This document shows, piece after piece, positions 11,801-23,149 of a stretch of 64,000 nucleotides of DNA. The stretch comes from Neoceratodus forsteri (taxonomy: Eukaryota > Chordata > Ceratodontiformes > Ceratodontidae), in NCBI GenBank assembly GCA_016271365.2, contig CM057453.1, positions 1,088,281,001-1,088,345,000 of the forward strand, read 5' to 3'. The notes under the pieces were generated by a model. The model was not told where the DNA came from. It worked only from the letters and a program-made list of their open reading frames with translations, and searched no databases. The translations under genes were made by a program, and so were the position numbers. The first letter of the stretch is position 1. Each line of letters opens with the position of its first letter.

Positions 11801-12557
11801 GGAGAAATTTGATATACCTAGGAGAGATATTTTCAAAGTCTATCAATTGAGGCATCTGATCAGCCGGAGATTTGGTACCAATTTTAGGGATTCGGTCGCT
11901 TATCCTTTCTTTTCTGGAATTATCAGTCTCGCTTCCCAATCCCATCCTATCTCTTTGATATATTCCTTCCTTTTGAATTATAACTCGCTGGAGACGGTTG
12001 AAGGCTCGGGTGTGTGGGCACACCTTCTACCTGATATTTCCCTGGATTGGTCTGGTGTTTGGAAAGATCTCCATAGATACCATACCCAGGATAGGTTGCG
12101 GTTAACTCAATATTATATTGTCAATAACCTCTACTATACTCCGTTAAACTCTTTCAGCTTAAGAGGGCCTCTCATTCAAAGTGGTTTAGGTGTTTGCAAG
12201 GTGAGGTAACTTAATCCATATGTTCTGGGATTGTCCCAAAGTTGCCCCCTGTGGTCTCTGGTCCGGATTCTTGATCCTCTTCTGGGTCTGTCCGTTTTTT
12301 CTGTCCTGAGATATGTATTTTGGGTGAATTCTCCCATATAGATAATGTCGAACGAGATACTATATGGCTTTGGTGTCTATGGCTGTTAAAAACTGGTTTT
12401 AAGACATTGGACTGACCAACTGGCCTTGTCATTTGCCGATTGGTTGACTGAACTGGTTTCATACCTTCAATCGGAAAGGTTGATTGCTAGTCTTAAATGT
12501 CATTTGGACCTGTTTCAGAGGAGATGGAGTAAACTCCAAGCCCTGTGTTTGACTTAA
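8819..12557 (+). pseudogene. L1 ORF2 (APE endonuclease and reverse transcriptase), multiply frameshifted
   Basis: ORF2 nicks the target and copies the RNA. The start MNTLKIASWNVRGLRDRVKR is the classic APE endonuclease N terminus, followed by FLQEMHLS, GGDWN near 9232 and SDHAVVW near 9497. RT begins near 10150 with NYRPICLQNYDMKILAKILA and continues through VSLDAEKAFDRVDW and GTRQGCPLSPLLFNLYLEPL. The expected YADD box is damaged and reads LRDDILL near 10897. The thumb (IKYLGIYFS, WGRINILKMNVLPRIFYPL) and the C-terminal region (about 11400-12557, with HMFWDCPKV near 12214 and ending KLQALCLT then a stop) are in several frames. Breaks lie near 9328, 9615, 9853, 10338, 10937, 11595 and 12209. 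Confidence 0.9.
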
Positions 12558-13010
12558 TCTATATAATTCTGAGACCCGATTCCTCATGTCTGCCTTTTAT
12601 TTCAAGATTTATGTTAATCCTTGTTTTTAAGATTGTCTTGCTCTTTTACAGATGTCAAGATTTGAAGTTTGTGGTGATATGTTGCTTTGTCCAGACGATG
12701 TTTGGTGTTTGTTGGTGCACCCTGGTGGGAGGAGGAATGGTTTGTGGGGGTTGAACGTTTAATGTTGTATAATGTTTCTTGTATTTGTGGTTGGGTGGGT
12801 TGGTGGGATTGTGGGTGGACTGGGTCTGGGGGTGGGGATTTTGTGTTATTTTCTTTTTGTAGGGGGGTTGGGATATGTGGGGGGGGAGGGTGTAGTTCTT
12901 TGGTTGTACCATTCATTCCAATGTTTTCTTGTACTTCCTTGGTGTGTTTTGTATTATGGTGTTGTTGTTTTGTTTTTTTCAAACTCAATAAACCTAAATT
13001 TCAAAAAAAA
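12558..13010 (+). other. L1 3' UTR with G-runs, polyadenylation signal and poly(A)
   Basis: After the ORF2 stop the sense strand is G-rich around 12780-12895, with repeated GGG runs that could form quadruplexes. CAATAAACC follows at 12986-12994 and then a short A-rich end. Mammalian L1 3' UTRs also carry G-quadruplex-prone tracts. Confidence 0.75.
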
Positions 13011-13024
13011 ATAATCCACCAGGG
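13011..13024. repeat. right target-site duplication of the L1
   Basis: A perfect copy of ATAATCCACCAGGG from 6254-6267. After it, LINE-A resumes on the minus strand. Confidence 0.93.
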
Positions 13025-14338
13025 ATAGGAAGGTGGTTTAGACCAGTCTTTTTTTGGCGTCTGTAGTCAGGAATTGTTTTATCCTATAGAAAAGGCCAAG
13101 CCTTCGCCGTAATTTTTTCAGTAAGTCTTCGATGTGTTCAGAGAAGGTGAGTTTGTTATCGATCCATACACCCAGGTATTTAAATTTGGTTATGAATTCC
13201 AGCTCTTCTCCTAATAATGTACTGATTTTAGGCAAGACAGACAGGCTGGTGGATTGGGTGTATGGGCAAGTGGAGAGAAGAGCATAGCATTTGTTTTTTT
13301 GGCATTCAGAAGTAATTTTTTGTGGATTAGCTGGCTCTGCAGGAGGTCAAATTCAGTTTGTAGGTCTTTGCTGGTTGCCTCTAGCATTGGCCAACTGATG
13401 TAAAGGACCGTGTCATCTTCGAGTAGGTGGATATTGGCATTTTTTATATTATGGTCAATGTTATTTATGCAGATTGCAAATAGAAGCGGGCCAAGGATAG
13501 ATCCCTGGGGTACTCCACGTAAGAGAGGTTTGAGGGGGGACAGCTCACCTTCAGTTTTGACTTGTTGGAATCGTCCTGTCAGGTAGTCAGAGAACCATGG
13601 CAGGGAGGCGGAATCTACTCCAATGGTGTGTAGCGAGGAGAGAAGTAGGGTATGGTCGATAGTGTCATAGGCTTTGCTTAGGTCTAAAAAGACCGCACAG
13701 GTGAAGTTCTTGGCATCGAGGGGTCTCAGCCAGTCGTCCGTGACTTTAGCCAGAGCTGATATAGTGCTGTGTTGTACTCTGAATCCAGATTGCATAGGGT
13801 TCAGTAAATTTGTTGATTCGAGGAAGGACCTTAGCTGTCCATTCACAATTTTCTCCAGAAGTTTGGGGAGCACAGGTAGGAGAGATATGGGCCTGTAATT
13901 GTTGAGATCGCATGGATCAACTGATTTGAGGAGTGGGATGACATGAGCAGTTTTCCAGATGGGCAGCAGGATGCCCTGCGAGACGGATAAATTGAAAAGG
14001 TGGGTGATGGGGATAGCAAGGATGTGGTAGGCAATTTTGAGGAAATAGGGGTCCAGTAAGTCTGTGCCTGCACTTTTTCTGGTATCCAGGTGTAATAGGA
14101 GGTCTTCAACTTCTTTTAGTGAGGCAGGTTGGAGCTTAAATAGGGCTGATGTAACAGCGGGTAATTGAAGTGAGTAATCTGACGTGGAGCATATCTTGCA
14201 GGCTGGGGAGTTATCGAATGCTAGGCCTACTGTGGCGAAATGGTTGTTGAAGGAATCTAGGATCTCACTCCTTTTGTTAAGCATGGTATTGCCATGGGTT
14301 ATCTTATTCGGGAGGGAATTGCCTGTAGAGTGTCCCAT
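13025..14338 (-). pseudogene. LINE-A reverse transcriptase domain
   Basis: One long frame (13211-14338) plus a second (13038-13235) encode the RT fingers, palm and thumb. Motifs include KTAHVIPLLKSVDPCDLNNY, RPISLLPVLPKLLEKIV, QSGFRVQHSTISAL, AVFLDLSKAYDTIDH, GVPQGSILGPLLFAICINN and finally FKYLGVWIDNKLTFSEHIE in the thumb. The catalytic box reads LLEDDTVLY instead of the usual Y/F-A-D-D, so both Asp residues remain while the preceding pair is changed. A frame change near 13220 and loss of the C-terminal part to the L1 make it non-functional. Confidence 0.87.
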
Positions 14339-14675
14339 CAGTCCTTTATAGTGCTCCAGAACTTTCAGGGATTCAATGAGGCATCGTCAAGTTCTGAACG
14401 GTAAAAGAAGTCTTTGCCTCTTTGATCGCTTTAGTGCATTGGTTGCGTGCATTTCTGAAGAGGTTCCAACCATTATGTGTGTTTAATTTACAAGCCGTTT
14501 TCCAAAGCTCATCTCTCTCAAAAAGGAGAGATCTGACTTCGGGGGAGAACCATTTGTTGTTTTTGTTCTTTGTGTGGACTTTGGTCAGGGGGGCATATTT
14601 GTTTAAGGCCCCTGATAGAATGTCATGAAAGATGTCATAGGCGGCAGTGATTGATTTAGCTAAATAAAATTCCTG
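14339..14675 (-). pseudogene. LINE-A linker between endonuclease and RT
   Basis: This stretch has no long open frame. It holds the expected inter-domain linker between endonuclease (upstream on the minus strand) and RT, broken by stops and frameshifts. Confidence 0.5.
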
Positions 14676-15430
14676 CTAGCACAGGGAGAATTTGAGGTCA
14701 GTAATATAGGCAGCTATGTTGAAGTTACGCCTTGATCTCTTCAGAGAAAATTTGGATGCAGCATGAGGTTTTTTAGATGATCTTATTCCTCTGATAAAAC
14801 AATGGTCACTGATGTCAGAAAAGAAGGTGCCAGCGTGAGAGATGTGGTGCAGTATGCTTACTAGTAGTACATCCAGAATGGTGCTTTTTTCTGTTTTTTT
14901 TTTATTGAGGCGGGTTGGTTCGTTGATAAACTGGGTCAAGCCATGAGCATCACAAAAGGTGACAAGTGGAGTAGCTGCTTTGGATAGCCAGTCAAGGTTA
15001 ATGTCACCAAGGATTATGGTTTCGAATGATCCTTGTTCCAAAATACCGCTAAGATGAGATAGAAGTTTTAGGCCAGCAGAGGGGAGCCTATAGCATCCTA
15101 TTAGCTGGACGGCACACGTCTGGTTAATTTCAACTTTGAAGGTAAGACATTTGTATTCATTAGCAACAGAAGATGCACTAGTGCAAAAGGCTGAGAGTTT
15201 ATCTTTTATATACAGTATATGGCCACACCACCTCCTCTGGTGTGCCTATCTGCCCTGAATAAGGCATAGCTCAGGACGTTTACTTCTGTGTCAGTAGTTG
15301 ACGGCTTGAACCACGATTCAAAGATCACTAATATATCAGGAGACATGTGAGATACCCAAGCTTGGATGAGGGTGAATTTTTTTAGTAGGCTACATGCATT
15401 AATATGCATAAAGCTCAAGCCTTTTAACAA
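14676..15430 (-). pseudogene. LINE-A APE-type endonuclease
   Basis: Two frames make up the domain. The first (15206-15430) reads LSFMHINACSLLKKFTLIQ, DILVIFESWFKPS and RADRHTRGGGVAIY. The second (14676-15041) reads IILGDINLDWL, FINEPTRLN, ILDVLLVS and the SDH catalytic box within SDISDHCFI. These are the N-terminal asparagine motif, the glutamate region, the GDxN motif and the terminal SDH of APE-like nucleases. The central part (about 15042-15205) is out of frame. Confidence 0.85.
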
Positions 15431-15474
15431 GGGCAGATCTGAGGGCGAGGAGATTGGTGCTGGGGGGGCAGGAT

Positions 15475-15545
15475 TTACTGTAGCTCTACATTACCTGAAC
15501 ATAGAAGGAGAAGAAAAAGGATTTTTCTGAGTACAGCAGAGGACA
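15475..15545 (-). other. LINE-A ORF start with a decayed 2A-like motif
   Basis: An ATG at 15545 (minus) opens MSSAVLRKI followed by LFLLLLCSGNVEL. One base later in frame, remnants of Asn-Pro-x-Pro can be read. Hydrophobic leucine runs ending in G-D/N-V-x-x-N-P-G-P are known 2A-like ribosome-skipping or translocation-coupled sequences at the start of several APE-type LINE ORFs. Here a stop and a frameshift have broken it. Confidence 0.45.
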
Positions 15546-16440
15546 TTTTAGGAAACCTGGTCTTGACCCTCAGTTCAAGCTTGTAGATGTTGTGCAATAT
15601 GATAGTCCCATTGAGGAAAGCACTTCCTACAGATGCAGCTAGCAGAACACAGAGTGAGTGATACCTGGGAGTACAGGTATGCTGCGAGATAGGGATCATG
15701 CTCTGTGAATGTAGTATTGAGTATGTGCCACTTGGGCTGGATACCCAATTATAGGGGTGCAGGCTAGTATCTTTGGACTCACAGGGGCAAGCAGGCGAGA
15801 AGGAGCCGTTAGCCATAAGGCACAGAGTAGGAGTATAACCCAAGCAAGGTGCCAGGCCATTGGGCATATAGAGACTGGCTGGAATTCCTAGTAGGAGAGG
15901 CCATATACAAAGTCGTAGGAGACCCCACATTTTGGGGCTCGGAGGTGGTGTGTTATGCTCTGGCTGCCTAAGAGTACATGGAGACGGGCTGCTAGTGTAA
16001 TGGAAGTATCAGGAAAGACAGGGCTAAGGGGACGGGCAATGAGCCTGGCCAAGATTTTTCTTGGCTATAGACACAGTACCCTTATAGTATTGAAACTGGG
16101 ATGTGGTGTGCCTAGATTGGGTACAGAGTGTTGTAATTAGTGAGCACAGCTAGGAAGGGGCATTTCTAGGAAAATGGGTGGGAAGCGAGTGTATTTAATA
16201 AAGGGTGGGGGAGGGGCGGGCATAAAAGTTGCTGCAGTTGCCGTACCTATTCTGGCCGAGGAGTCCAGGACTGTGGATCCGAGTGGTGGCTGAGGTGGCA
16301 CCGGCTGCCCACTGGCCGGGAGTACCCACGGCTATGCTGGAGGGAGCCTGGGAGGGTGTTCCACGGCTGAAAGGAGAGAGGAGAGCAGAATTAAGTAGGG
16401 CTGTGGACAAAGGGGTAGACAGGCAGCAGAGGGATCGATT
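15546..16440 (-). other. LINE-A 5' UTR candidate
   Basis: This is moderately GC-rich DNA upstream of the LINE-A ORF start on the minus strand. It has an open frame to 15930 that shows no domain. A GGGCGGG box occurs near 16211. The upstream limit is not visible. Confidence 0.35.
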
Positions 16441-18738
16441 AAGCTACACAAAGAAATGTGTATTTTTTGGTGCCCAAGAGCTGGAGCCAGTACAAGGGGT
16501 CAACAAAAGAGCTGTGAACACTTAATCCTGAAGCCTTGACTTTAACAAAGAGGCAGAATATGCAGTAGACAGTCTTAACAATAAAATCCTAAACAATTAC
16601 AGTCTAATTTTGAGGCAATTTTCAGAGTAAAAAATGGCTTTTCCAGGGATCAATATGGACACCGCCTGCAAAGGATGGACTTAGAGCAAACATTAATACT
16701 TTAAGCATATTGCCATTTGAATTTCCAACAGTCACATACAGATAATGGAGGGCATAATTTAAAATTTCCACAGATATAATTGTAAGTTCAAGTTTAATGG
16801 TTTCTTATTGTAGTCAGCCTGTGTAAATTGTAGCAGCCTAATCAGCCTTTTTTTAGTGGGAAGGAATGTTCCACCCCTGATTTATTCTATGTATTAAGTT
16901 CATTGCTAATCACTGGATCATGTCTACTCACATTTATTTTTTTTCTTATGAACTGATGGTTCTTTGTTTTCCACAGATAACTCTTAAACCCAGGTTTTAG
17001 CATTCCAGTCACAGAAAATGTCAGCATTTTGGGGCAATATGGTGCCAATCTTTTGGATTTTGAATTTTTTCCCTGTTAGAATACTGCAAGCACAGTGCAG
17101 GTTTGACAGATCATGTGTAGGGTGGTGTATGGATATATACTGTGATAAAGCAAAGAAAATTAAAAAAGTTCCAACTGTGTGGTCATAAAGATTTATGTCT
17201 CATATGATGCACCTTGACCAAGAAGATTGTGGGAATTACCATAACGATTTTCTAATCAAGAACATTGGATGCTTCTTTTTGGAAGAGAGATAACTAACAG
17301 GGTATTATTGAATTATTTAAAATGGTGAGAATTAGATAATAAGATGCCACCCAGGGTCATTTGAATTGACACAGTACAGTAGAAAAGGGGATCCAAGTTT
17401 AAACTGAGTGGGAATAGTTTTAGAAATGCTATAAACAGTATGATATTTCAGTGAGAGAGTATTTGATTCATATAATAATTCAAATGGAAGGTAGTAGACA
17501 TATTGTATGTAACTTTGATATCCTCAAGGTAAAACTGAATAAGTACTTTGAAGAAAAAAATACTTCTGGACATAGCTGGCTGAACTTCAGAAAGACGGGC
17601 CAGATGTACTAATAGTTTTTCCAGCACTAAAGTTTCTGATATTTTTTTCTGTTATCAGAGCAAAAATAGATGTAATGAACATCAAATAAACAATGCACAT
17701 TATTTTTGCACTGTTACATAAGTGTGTTCACAGTGACCCTTATGAGTAACCTTGAGTATAGAAGATGTTGACTCATATGTGTACTCTAGGAGGAAATGGG
17801 TTAATGACTTCAGCCTGTAACAGATAAATAAAATAGAGAAGGAAGTTTTGTACTCGCTTAATAGATAATTCAAAGATTAGGAACCTACAGATCCTAATCA
17901 CGTGTGAATTAGTCAGCACATGAGCTTGGCAAGTAAGGTTATAACAAGCCAGTGTAAACAAATACGGCATCTGTGTTGACCTTAAAACAGCACAATGTTC
18001 AGTATCACTCTGGCCAACATTCACTAGCTATATTGTAGTAAACCCGTAAAGAAAATAATCTGAATCGTACCATGAGGATTCTAAAAATCACCTTGTAGGC
18101 ACACTGAGTGTTCTAAACTTAGACAGTAAAGCTAAGTGTAAGGTGAGCTATGAACCAGTTAAGGTAGCAAAGGGTCTGAGGTGAAGCCAAGGATGCTCAC
18201 CCTAACAGATCCATATTCTGCTGGTAAACTGTCTGATAGGAAGGGTTTTTTTCTTGATCCGAAACATGGAAGTATGCTCAGTACAGAAAGGGGGCAGTAT
18301 TCAGGGCACTAACACACACAACCAGAATTAAGCAAATTAATCCACATTCAGAGAATTGATAAGACCCTTAATGAAGGCTCAGTGTCAGTTGAAGTGGTGG
18401 GATGTTTCAGGAGAGGCCCATGTTGTTACTTTGCACTACTGCACTTTTTTATTTTGCCATTTAATGTTTTCTATGCGGCAGTATTGTTTTTTATGTGTTG
18501 CAACAAATAATTGCAGTAGTAGCCAGCTGCATATTGCATCTGCTTCCTTATCAATTCCCTGTGGGTTCCTTTGCTTAAAGCTTGCTGCTTGAGCAAGCAC
18601 CTCTAGCTTCTGCACTCAGAAGATGTGCTCAAGGCTCCCCCTCTGTCTCCACCCTCACAAGAGTGCAGAGTCAGACAACCCAGATCTAAACCCCTCACAC
18701 TTAACACCTCAGTCATTACCGCATTCATCACCACTTTC
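16441..18738. other. unannotated spacer
   Basis: AT-rich DNA. I found no coding similarity, tail, terminal repeat or tandem array. The short open frames here have no recognisable motif. Confidence 0.55.
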
Positions 18739-19400
18739 TTCAAAGTAAATGTGTGATGTGCTGAAACGACACTTTGGACTTCATAGCTCACTACCCTGGG
18801 GCAGCAATAGCCCCGTTGTGTAGAATTAGCTTTTTTTTACTCACTGATCAAAGTTTGGGAAGGGATCATAATTTGTCCAAACCACGAGTTAGCCGATCCC
18901 TTCCCACTTCCTAGACTGCCTGCTCTGGCCCCACGCTCCCCCGTTTTGTGACATGGTACCAGGGAGAACACGGGGACGTGCCCCATGCAAGTCTATGGTG
19001 CTTATTTTCAGAACTTCTTTTAATACTTTAAACTACTTTTTGATAACAAAGACACCACCCAACTAATTGGGACCCTATTAGTTGAGTGGTGTCTTTCTTT
19101 TTTATCAAAAGGTAGTTTAAAGATTTAAAAAGAGTTCTGAAAATAAGCTCCATAGACTTGCATGAGGCATGTCCCTGCACTCTCCCTGGTACCACATCAC
19201 AAAACAGGGGAGCGAGGGGGCAGAGCAGACAGTCTAGGAAGTGTGAAGGGATTGGCTAACTTGCAGTTTGGAAAAATTACAATCCCTTCCCAAACTGTAA
19301 TCAGTGAGTAAAAAATATTTATATTTACACAGCGTGGATATTGCCGCCCCAGGGTAGCGCACTATGAAACCCAACGTGTGACACCACACAATTCCTTTAA
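18739..19400. mobile_element. palindromic T2/Kolobok-like MITE (662 bp)
   Basis: The whole interval is one imperfect palindrome centred at about 19069. Long matching blocks include ACTACCCTGGGGC near 18790 against the complement of GCCCCAGGGTAGC near 19346, and CATGCAAGTCTATGG near 18985 against the complement near 19150-19166. The right end read inward is TTAAAGGAATTGTGTG and the left is TTCAAAGTAAATGTGTG. TTAAAGG at the ends with a TTAA target is the signature of T2/Kolobok-type MITEs, which are common in Xenopus. No coding capacity. Confidence 0.75.
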
Positions 19401-20133
19401 CCTTTCCTTCTCCACAGTCTGCCTTTCTAGTGGTCTGAAAGGGCATTACAAGTTACACCCAGCACCCAGACAAAAAAGGTAGCAAGACATCATGTCAACA
19501 AGCAATCCTTGTCTGTTGTAACTGATCACATTTATGTAGAGATTTATTCAGCCCCAAATTTCAGATTTACACCCTGTCCAATAAGGCTTCCATCCCAAGC
19601 ATTCTAATGACACAGCACTCTTCAAGGTGACAAGCAATATTCACTAGGCTGCCCAGAAAGGTCACATCACTGGAGTGATCTACACTACCCAGACAAAATC
19701 TTTCATATTGTTTGATCATCAGATACTTTTTAGAAAACTGAGAAGACTGTGATTTGAATATCTTAATACATCATGGCTTGCAAACTACCTTAAGGGGCAC
19801 TTCAAGAAAGTTGCTCTTGGCACTAACGCTTTTAACTTCAGCCCCCAAAGCAGGGAATACTACAGGGTCTATTCCAGGCACTGTTGTTTTGTTGTCAAGC
19901 ATGTTCTGTTCTTAAAATATTGGGTGGTGAGACTGGACCCCCCAGCTCACCTATCAGAAGCATGCAGCTCATGTCACTGCTTCAGTGGGTCAAGGAGGGG
20001 GGGCAGAGCACTCTACAAGGCTAGGAACTGCCTTAACTGTCATGAAAAGTAAGGTAACAGGACAGTTCTTTCCTCACAAATTATAGACCTGTCTCCAACC
20101 TGCCATTTCTGGCTTAAGGTTCTGGAGAGTGTT
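19401..20133. other. unannotated spacer
   Basis: No recognisable feature between the palindromic MITE and the CR1-1 tail. Confidence 0.55.
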
Positions 20134-20484
20134 GTTCATAGGTTCATAGGTTCATAGAAGTGTACGAGCAATGAAGGCATATGTAAGGATGCCCATTGTA
20201 TGCTCGCCACCCATATGTCCTATGGGTGGAAATCAAATTTTTTTCCCATATGTTTATCCAATCTTTGCTTAAAGGTATTTACATTATCACTATTAACGAC
20301 ACTTACAGATAAGTTATTCCACAAACCCACAACTCTCTGTGTGAAAAATAGACTCCTTCTAGTGGGTATACATTTTTCTCCAATGAGTTTATAACCATGA
20401 CTCCTAGTTGATTTGACGTTGGAGGCAGTAGTAAGTCCAATTGTGGTTCTTAAATAATCATTTTTAAGGTTTGATATACCAATA
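20134..20484 (-). other. CR1-1 protein C terminus, 3' UTR and octamer tail
   Basis: The sense strand encodes a decayed FSHREFWNNL-like segment and NVNTFKQRLDKHMGKKF near 20240-20290. A short UTR follows, then three TTCTATGAAC/CCTATGAAC-type units. The end pairs with the RT in CR1 target-primed reverse transcription, and CR1 usually leaves little or no target duplication. Confidence 0.85.
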
Positions 20485-21119
20485 TTAAGTCACCCTTATT
20501 TGTCTGTATTTTACAGAAAATAGGTTAAGTTTTTTTAATCTATCTTCGTAACTATTACTATGTAAAGATGATACTTTTTTTGTGAATTTACGCTGAACAC
20601 CCTCAGCGAGTTTTAAACCCCTTATAGAAGTTAGTGCACAAAACTGAGAGCAGTTTTCCAAGTGGGGACGTACCAGACTGGTGTAGAGTGGCATAATAAC
20701 CTTGGAGTCTCTACTTTTGATATTTCTTAAAATAGTGCCAATTATTTTATTACGTTTTTTAACTTTAATTATATTATTTTTTTCAAAAGTTAAATTATCT
20801 GAGATTATGACACCCAAATCCTTTTCTTCCAAAATACTTTTTAGATAAACATTGTTTAAGGAATAATTGAAGGATGTTATTTTGCCCAAATGTAAGACTT
20901 TACATTTGTCAACATTAAAAACATACCATAAGCCTTTGCCCAGTTTGATAGGTTGTTTAAATGATTTTGTATGGAGCATTTATCATGAAAGGTGCTTACC
21001 AAACTACCCATTTTACAGTCATCAGCATATTTTGTGACCCATATCTTATCAGTAGTAGGCAGTGAAGAGACCATAATATTAAATAGTATCGACCCAGACG
21101 GAGCCCTGGGGAACACCAC
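20485..21119 (-). pseudogene. CR1-1 RT palm end and thumb
   Basis: The frame at 20877-21119 carries SGSILFNIMVSSLPTT and an intact catalytic box in TKYADDCKMGS. The overlapping frame 20485-20979 carries VDKCKVLHLGK, LEEKDLGVIISDNLTFEKN, SLVRPHLENCSQFCA and VQRKFTKKVS, the typical CR1 thumb. The two frames are joined by a frameshift near 20950. Confidence 0.88.
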
Positions 21120-21200
21120 TAGTCACCACACCTGTCGTAGACAGGTGACCCTTGACTGATACCTGTTGAGTTCTGTTTTCCAACCATGACTGTATCCAGT

Positions 21201-21890
21201 TTATAATATTAGGTTGCAACTTAATTTTGACCAATTCTTGTAGTAAGACTTTATGTGATACTTATCAAAAGCTTTGGAAAAATCCAAAAATATTACATCT
21301 ACCGGAATACCCAAGTCCAAGGCAGCACTTACTGGTTCAAAAAAATGTAGTAGGTTGGTCAAAACTGATCTTTCAGTCACAAAACCGTGTTGAAAGATAT
21401 CTACTATTTTATTTCTTTCTAAATGATCTATAATATGGGCTTTAAGCAATCTTTCCATAATTGTGCCTATGATGGAAGTCAGGCTTATGGGCCGATAATT
21501 GTTAGGGTCATGTCTGGATCCACCCTTATATATGGGTGTAACTATAGCCTCCCTCCAAGCCTGAACAACTTTACCTTCTCTGATTGATGAATTAAATAAC
21601 ACGGCTAGAGGACCAGAAATTGAATGACTAATTTTTTGTAAAAATCTGGGTGGAATACCATCAGGACCAGGAGAGCTGGTTGATTTTAAAGATTTAATTT
21701 GTTTTGCAACCTCCATTTTTATAAAAACAGGAAAACTAGAATGATTTACTAGAAGAGGCGAATTTGCAGCTTCCTTAGTTTCGAAAACTTTTAGAAATGT
21801 CTCATTTAGAATTGTAGCAGTAGTTGTTTCATCTAAAATAGGTATATCATTGATGTTAAAGGGTCCAATTGTATGATTTCTTTCTTTCAT
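21201..21890 (-). pseudogene. CR1-1 RT fingers and palm
   Basis: It reads LKSTSSPGPDGIPPRFLQKI, WREAIVTPIYKGG, PNNYRPISLTSIIGTIMERL, FQHGFVTERSVLTNLLHFFE and VIFLDFSKAFD. The invariant GPDGI, NYRPISLT and LDFSKAFD blocks are intact. The frame shifts just after AFDKYH, and the expected DTV-type sequence is damaged. Confidence 0.9.
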
Positions 21891-22195
21891 GGAACCAATA
21901 TAATTATAAAATTATTTTTATTGTCTTTAACTTTAGTAACTGTTGAATTCAATTTTAGATTTAGATGATTTAATCATGTGTTTTAATTTTTTGGCTGCAA
22001 TTTTGTATTTTTCCAGGAGACTGTTGGAATTAACTTTTTTATATTTTCTATATAGTTTTCTTTTTTTTGTAATTGTTTCTTAATTTTTGAGGACAACCAA
22101 AGAGGGACACGTTTATTGTTGCAGTACTTCATTCTATAAGGAACCCAATTTGAGAGACAAATATTGATTTTATTATTAATTAAATCCCAGATTTG
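21891..22195 (-). pseudogene. CR1-1 linker between endonuclease and RT
   Basis: AT-rich sequence with many stops on the minus strand, at the position of the endonuclease-RT linker. No intact frame. Confidence 0.5.
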
Positions 22196-23104
22196 TCATA
22201 AATTTAGGTTATTTAGTTCCGTCTCCCAATTCCATTTAGATAAAAAATCATTGATTTTTTTATAGTTTGCTTTATTAAACTTTTTGATTTTAGTAATGCC
22301 ATTTGTGCTTGGAAAGTCTGCTATGTATTCATAATTGACCATGCAATGATCACTATCACTCAGAGGCAGAAGTATTTTGATGTTATCAATTTTCTCATTA
22401 ACATCGGTGAGTACAATGTCAAGGATATTGTTACCACGGGTAGGTTTATTGACTATTTGTTCTAGGTTAGATTCAAGAAAAGTATCCATAAACATCTTTT
22501 CAGTATTTGAAGCTGATGTATAATTGTCCCAGTTGACAGTTGGAAGATTGAAATCACCCATCAGTGTCTAGGGAGTATCAATGTGTACCTCAGATATTTC
22601 TTCTATTAAACTTTGATTTTCATCATTAGTTAAACTAGGAGATCTATATATTAGCCCAATTACTAGTGGACTATGGGGGAGAAAAATTTTGACCCATAAG
22701 CTCTCATTATTACTTGTTTTAGTTTTAATTGTGTTTGCTTTCAAGTGTTCATCAATGTATAATACAACACCTCCTCCCTTTTTATTTTCATTTTGGTTTT
22801 TGTAAAACTTATTACATCCTTTTATGTCAGTGTTCCAGTCTTCATACTTATACCAAGTTTCAGTAACTCCACAAATTGATATTTTTTGTGCTTGAAGGAT
22901 GTAAGTAAGTTCTTCTTTTTTGTTGCGTAGACTTCTGGCATTAGTTAATATAATATTTATATTTTGTTTAGAAATGACACCAGCAGTGTTCGTTTGTGGG
23001 AATTTACGGTTGATTATGGATGCAGGGTTTGAAGAATAGTTGAAAAATTGAGGTTCAAGAGTTGTATCTAGAACATACAACTCCCTTGCTGGAAGTTTAA
23101 ACAA
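22196..23104 (-). pseudogene. CR1-1 APE-type endonuclease
   Basis: The first frame (22568-23104) gives INIILTNARSLRNKKEEL, ISICGVTETWYKYED, KGGGVVLYIDEHLKA and LVIGLIYRSPS. After one stop/frameshift near 22565 the second frame (22196-22561) gives MGDFNLPTVNWDNY, NKPTRGNNILDIVLTD and the terminal LSDSDHCMV. These are the Asn, Glu (TETW), GDFN and SDH motifs of APE nucleases. The domain is almost complete. Confidence 0.9.
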
Positions 23105-23149
23105 CTATTGATAGAATGCACTATGCTTTCGCCTAATAACCTACTACCC

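Larger units (their letters stand above)
6268..13010 (+). mobile_element. near full-length L1 retrotransposon
   Basis: A 6.74-kb element starts with GGGTCACGTGATGG and contains ORF1, a long G/T-rich spacer, ORF2 (endonuclease, RT, C-terminal region) and a G-rich 3' UTR. An AATAAA lies at 12987-12992 and a short A run ends at 13010. A perfect 14-bp target duplication flanks it, which proves integration into LINE-A by target-primed reverse transcription. The 5' UTR before the first in-frame ATG of ORF1 is only about 190 bp. Several frameshifts in both ORFs show it is no longer active, but it is younger than LINE-A. Confidence 0.92.
5335..16440 (-). mobile_element. LINE-A: L2-group non-LTR retrotransposon, split by an L1
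   Basis: On the minus strand a LINE runs from a 5' region near 16.4 kb to a 3' end near 5335, where the sense strand ends in AATAAAGAC and then (TTGA)n. Its endonuclease, RT and C-terminal domain are all recognisable. The open frame is split cleanly at 6267/13011, where the L1 insertion with its target duplication lies. Without the L1, the frame across the junction reads LSLVDYADF, as expected of the RT thumb. The 5' boundary is uncertain. I place it near 16440 because compositional change is the only cue. Confidence 0.75.
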
